From Spongiibacteraceae bacterium (GTDB taxonomy: Bacteria > Pseudomonadota > Gammaproteobacteria > Pseudomonadales > PIVM01): a DNA stretch of 9,200 nucleotides. Position numbers and translations under genes: made by a program. Numbering within the stretch: the stretch's first letter is position 1; every line of letters begins with the position of its first letter. The stretch spans positions 1 to 9,200 of the forward strand of contig JAUXDF010000097.1 of assembly GCA_030618505.1 (NCBI GenBank), written 5' to 3'. This document shows, in pieces, positions 6,319 to 9,200 of this stretch. The notes below the pieces were generated by a model. The model was not told the DNA's origin and made no database searches. It saw nothing but the letters and a program-made list of their open reading frames with translations.

Positions 6319-6665
6319 GGGGGTCTTTGACTCTTGGTAGTTTTAAAAGTGCTTAGGGTAAAAGGGGCGCTATTGTCTGGGTATTGTGAACAGGCAACAA
6401 CTTAATAAAGTGTAATATTGTTTATGATGGAGTTATTGTTTTTCGGCGCTCGGGGTTTAACAGTGGGCCTTGGGGCGATGGTGTGTGCCAGATAGGCTTC
6501 GATGAGTTTTTTTACGCTGCGTGCGAGAATGATTTTGGCGGTCGCTCGTGAGAACACAAAAAGACGTGTTCTCCCCGTTCCCTTTATCCAACATTTGCCT
6601 CGTACTCGCTAACACTCAGAGGCGCACAGCCAAGGCTTACCATTGGCCTTCCGAGGTCGTGCGGT
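6319..6665. other. 347-bp spacer with a row of inverted repeats
   Basis: Between the ybiT stop and the RND start there is no convincing gene. Three inverted repeats lie close together: GAGAACAC/GTGTTCTC (6550-6557 and 6566-6573, 8-base loop); GCCTC/GAGGC (6597-6601 and 6619-6623); and a nested structure with outer CGCAC/GTGCG (6623-6627, 6659-6663) and inner GCCAA/TTGGC (6629-6633, 6643-6647). None is followed by a T-run on the minus strand, so none is a standard intrinsic terminator for ybiT. The half nearer the RND gene (6319-6545) shows no clear promoter that I would commit to. Confidence 0.5.
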
Positions 6666-8276
6666 TTAGGCGTTAGCCGCCTTCTCCAGAGCCACCTGGC
6701 TGGCAAGATATTCTTCATAAGTGCCCTGAAAGTCCACTAGCCCTTGATCCTTGATTTCAATCACTCGGGTGGCCAGCGAGGAGACAAACTCGCGGTCATG
6801 GCTGACGAATATCAAGGTGCCTTCGTAGTGTTCCAGCGCCAGGTTTAGTGCTTCGATGGCTTCCATGTCGAGGTCGTTGGTGGGTTCGTCCATCAACAGT
6901 ACATTGGTGTCCATCATCATCAGTTTGCCGAACAGCAGGCGGTTTTTCTCACCACCGGAGCAGACCTTGACGGGTTTTTCAAAATCATCGGAAGAAAATA
7001 ATAATCGGCCCAGGGTGGCGCGCACGATCTGGTCGTCATGACTGGGTTTACGCCATTGGCACATCCAGTCAAAGAGGTTTAGGTTGTTATCAAAGTCTGC
7101 GCTGCTGTCCTGAGGGCAGTAGCCCAGGGTGGCGTTTTCTGCCCATTTGATCTTGCCGCTATTGGCTTGGAGTTCGTCCATCAGGCAGCGTAAAAAGGTA
7201 GTTTTACCCGCGCCATTTTCACCGATCACCGCCAGTCGGGTGCCTGCATCCAGTATCATGCTGCCATTTTTAAACAGTGTTTCATCATCAAAGCCGTGGC
7301 TCAGTTTTTCCAGGGTCAAAGCTTGTCGATGTAGCTTTTTATCCTGTTTAAAACGAATGTAGGGACTGACGCGACTGGAGGCTTTGATATCATCAAGTTT
7401 GATTTTATCGATCTGTTTGGCGCGCGAGGTAGCCTGTTTGGCTTTTGATGCGTTGGCTGAGAAGCGGCTGACAAATTGTTGCAGCTCTGCGATCTGGGCA
7501 CTCTTTTTGGCGTTGACTGACTGTTGGCGCTCTCGGGCCTGGGTGGCGGCAGTCATAAAGTTGTCGTAGTTGCCGGGGTAGACGCGCAGCTCACCATAAT
7601 CGATGTCGGCCATATGGGTGCAGACGGCATTAAGAAAGTGGCGATCGTGGGAGATGATGATCATGGTGCTTTTGCGCTCGTTCAGCACACTCTCGAGCCA
7701 GCGGATGGTGTTGATATCGAGGTTGTTGGTGGGCTCGTCGAGTAGCAGGATATCGGGATCAGAGAATAGTGCCTGGGCGAGTAATACTCGCAGCTTCCAG
7801 CCTGGCGCTACTTCGCTCATTGGGCCGTAGTGTAATTCCAGGGCGATACCGGCTTGCATCAGTAATTCGCCAGCACGGCTTTCGGCGCTGTAGCCGTCCA
7901 TTTCGGCAAACTGGGTTTCCAGGTCGGCGACTTTCATGCCGTCTTCTTCAGACATTTCAGGTAGAGCGTAGATGCGATCGCGCTCTTGCTTGATTTTCCA
8001 CAGATCAGTGTGGCCCATGATGACGGTGTCTATTACGTTGTATTCTTCAAAGGCAAATTGATCCTGATGCAGCTTGCCGACCCGCTCGTTAGGGCCGATG
8101 GATACGTTGCCAGCGGTGGGCGTGAGGCTGCCATCGAGGATTTTCATAAAGGTGGATTTACCGCAGCCATTGGCGCCGATTAGTCCATAGCGATTGCCAT
8201 TGCCAAATTTGACGGAGATGTTTTCGAACAAGGGCTTAGCGCCAAACTGCATGGTGATGTTTGCGGTAGAGATCAA
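6666..8276 (-). CDS. ybiT: ABC-F family ATPase YbiT
   Basis: ABC-F proteins are soluble twin-ATPase proteins that bind the ribosome, not transporters. The 536 residues align over their whole length with E. coli YbiT (530; for example TMQFGAKPLFENISVKFGNG). First ATPase: Walker A GANGCGKS (34-41), Walker B ILLLDEP (176-182, catalytic E181), H-loop H210. Its signature is the degenerate APGWK (157-161), as in E. coli YbiT. The interdomain linker (about 240-315) contains FVSRFSANASKAKQATSRAKQ. Second ATPase: Walker A GENGAGKT (352-359), signature CSGGEK (439-444), Walker B VLLMDEP (459-465, E464), H493. No membrane segment. The start is TTG (8276-8274) with AGGA 9 bases upstream; the first internal ATG (codon 9) would remove the first strand, which E. 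coli YbiT has. The precise ribosomal role of YbiT is less defined than that of EttA. Confidence 0.95.
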   Translation of the reverse strand: MISTANITMQFGAKPLFENISVKFGNGNRYGLIGANGCGKSTFMKILDGSLTPTAGNVSIGPNERVGKLHQDQFAFEEYNVIDTVIMGHTDLWKIKQERDRIYALPEMSEEDGMKVADLETQFAEMDGYSAESRAGELLMQAGIALELHYGPMSEVAPGWKLRVLLAQALFSDPDILLLDEPTNNLDINTIRWLESVLNERKSTMIIISHDRHFLNAVCTHMADIDYGELRVYPGNYDNFMTAATQARERQQSVNAKKSAQIAELQQFVSRFSANASKAKQATSRAKQIDKIKLDDIKASSRVSPYIRFKQDKKLHRQALTLEKLSHGFDDETLFKNGSMILDAGTRLAVIGENGAGKTTFLRCLMDELQANSGKIKWAENATLGYCPQDSSADFDNNLNLFDWMCQWRKPSHDDQIVRATLGRLLFSSDDFEKPVKVCSGGEKNRLLFGKLMMMDTNVLLMDEPTNDLDMEAIEALNLALEHYEGTLIFVSHDREFVSSLATRVIEIKDQGLVDFQGTYEEYLASQVALEKAANA

Positions 8277-8341
8277 GGGGGAGTTTCCTGAATACTGATA
8301 AATGGGCGTGTTGAAAAAGCGTACTACTTTAAAGAGGGCGT

Positions 8342-8370
8342 ACTATAGGGATTTGTAACAAAAGAGTCGA
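8342..8370 (-). promoter_or_regulatory. Candidate ybiT promoter
   Basis: On the minus strand, TCGACT (8370-8365, 4/6 to the -35 consensus) and TATAGT (8347-8342, 5/6 to the -10) are 17 bases apart, giving a start near 8335 and a leader of about 60 bases to the TTG start. The -10 overlaps one copy of an 8-base direct repeat, TAGTACGC on the minus strand (8338-8345 and 8319-8326), which could be an operator. Confidence 0.4.
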
Positions 8371-8408
8371 GCAATATTGTCTAAAATTCACCCTGTTTTG
8401 TGGTTTTT

Positions 8409-8566
8409 GTAGCCGTGATCAGCGTGCCCCGCGTAGCGCTTTGGGTATGAGGAACGAAATCAAGGGAAACTGTCAGATCCTCCTTGATTTCGTTCCTCAC
8501 GACCAAAACACTACGTGGGTCGCGCTGTACCCAAAGCGCTACGCGGGGCACGCTGATCACGGCTAC
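8409..8566. repeat. Long composite palindrome (MITE/REP-like) between the RIO kinase gene and ybiT
   Basis: Outer arms of 39 bp (8409-8447 and 8528-8566) are perfect inverted repeats. Inner arms of 18 bp (8448-8465 and 8482-8499) are also perfect, around a 16-base loop. On the left the two arms are contiguous; on the right they are separated by 28 unpaired bases (8500-8527). With a one-base bulge the pairing extends a few bases outward (TTTG-TAGCC / TTTGGTAGCC). No target duplication is evident and no protein is encoded; ORFs through it are by-products of the repeat. It begins 11 bases after the RIO gene stop, so its RNA hairpin could protect or end that transcript. Its structure suggests a multi-copy dispersed element, which one window cannot prove. 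Confidence 0.8.
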
Positions 8567-8577
8567 CAAATACAGAT

Positions 8578-9200
8578 CTACAGCGGCTCCTGCGATTCGC
8601 GCAGCCGCTCCAATCGCTCCTGCTCTTCGGCCAGTGCAGCTTCAATACCTTGTATCACAGAATCAACATCAGCCGCTTCGGTACTTTCTTCAAAGTGACC
8701 ACTTAGCTCACTATCAGGCTGAAGCTCACCCTCTTCATAAAGCGCCCAAATTTCCTTGGCATATTGTGTATCGGACAACTCAGGGGCGAATTGCGCGTAG
8801 TAACTAGTGATATTGTTAACATCCCGTGCCAGCATCGATTCGGCATTATTGTTAGCGGCGGCATCCACCGCTTGGGGAAGGTCAATAATAACCGGGCCAT
8901 AGGCATCGACTAGTACATTAAATTCAGACAGGTCGCCGTGGACGATACCGGCGCAGAGCATGCGCACAACGTATAACATCATCACAGCATGGTCTTCCAG
9001 CGCCTGTTCGGCGGACATCGAAACATCGTTCAAACGTGGGGCCACCTGGCCCTCATCATCGGTCACCAGCTCCATTAACAGCACACCATCAAAACAGCCA
9101 TAGGGCTGGGGGACGCGCACATCGGCGCTGGCGAGGCGATAAAGCGCATCGACTTCGGCGGATTGCCAGGTATCTTCCTGTTGTTTGCGGCCGAACTTAG
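8578..9200 (-). CDS. RIO-type serine/threonine protein kinase, C-terminal part (cut by window edge)
   Basis: RIO kinases are atypical protein kinases/ATPases; the bacterial members are poorly characterised. 206 codons are visible and the N-terminus, including the ATP-binding lysine region, lies beyond the window. The frame stays open to the edge (KFGRKQQEDTWQSAEVDALY, then RLASADVRVPQPYG), so the GTG at 9120 is not the real start. The hinge region is GVLLMELV. The catalytic loop IVHGDLSEFNVLV carries the catalytic Asp (codon at 8932-8934) and the metal-binding Asn. The RIO-type metal loop IIDLPQAVD replaces the DFG of ordinary kinases. The C-terminal tail is acidic and ends in a charged helix (EEQERLERLRES). 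The stop is TAG at 8580-8578. The substrate is unknown; a role in ribosome maturation is known for archaeal and eukaryotic RIO proteins and should not be transferred without evidence. Confidence 0.88.
   Translation of the reverse strand, partial: KFGRKQQEDTWQSAEVDALYRLASADVRVPQPYGCFDGVLLMELVTDDEGQVAPRLNDVSMSAEQALEDHAVMMLYVVRMLCAGIVHGDLSEFNVLVDAYGPVIIDLPQAVDAAANNNAESMLARDVNNITSYYAQFAPELSDTQYAKEIWALYEEGELQPDSELSGHFEESTEAADVDSVIQGIEAALAEEQERLERLRESQEPL

Noticed and set aside
6402..6608. 68-codon open minus-strand frame between ybiT and the RND gene (includes KIILARSVKKLIEAYLAHTI)
   Set aside because: It looks somewhat protein-like, but it has no ATG, only a GTG inside the 6550-6573 hairpin and no ribosome-binding site. 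Possible gene remnant, not supportable as a gene.
8381..8807. Several ORFs on both strands through 8381-8807
   Set aside because: They are translations of the palindrome (giving similar peptides on both strands, such as MRNEIK and LDFVPH) or antisense to the RIO kinase gene.

Overview
The window comes from the chromosome of a gammaproteobacterium, probably a marine or aquatic relative of Cellvibrionales, Spongiibacterales or Pseudomonadales. The evidence is the zapA - 6S RNA - fau block, the divergent rpiA/ilvA pair, a two-ACT-domain IlvA of Pseudomonas type and a close YbiT orthologue. The family placement is inferred from protein resemblance, not computed. Almost everything is core housekeeping; no phage, CRISPR array, tRNA, rRNA or intact insertion sequence is visible.

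Layout. Positions 1-143 hold the 5' end of rpiA (minus strand), which runs off the left edge. Positions 144-416 separate rpiA from the divergent ilvA and are mostly filled by a 143-bp MITE-like hairpin element (192-334). ilvA (417-1934, plus) makes threonine ammonia-lyase. Positions 1935-2299 hold a weak possible terminator and a possible 29-residue single-span membrane peptide (2179-2268). The rest is transcribed leftward. fau (2300-2893) is preceded by the 6S RNA gene ssrS (about 2915-3095), zapA (GTG start) and a 69-residue TIGR02449-type coiled-coil gene that overlaps zapA by 4 bases; a good sigma-70 promoter lies upstream at 3707-3735. Further right are an 828-residue MMPL/RND-type exporter (3832-6318), a structured 347-bp spacer, the ABC-F ATPase ybiT (TTG start, 6666-8276), a 301-bp spacer with a long perfect palindrome (8409-8566), and the C-terminal two-thirds or so of a RIO-type kinase that runs off the right edge.

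How the parts fit. The coiled-coil gene, zapA, ssrS and fau form the familiar gammaproteobacterial cell-division / 6S RNA / folate-salvage block, with 6S RNA and fau probably co-transcribed. rpiA and ilvA share one intergenic region into which a small palindromic element appears to have inserted, only 2 bp from a consensus -10 box for rpiA. YbiT is a translation-associated ATPase. The RND protein has no adaptor or outer-membrane partner here and looks like a stand-alone lipid/amphiphile exporter.

I find no new multi-gene system. The most interesting items are the two dispersed-repeat-like palindromes, one of which contains a diverged 28-bp tandem duplication, and the possible small membrane peptide.
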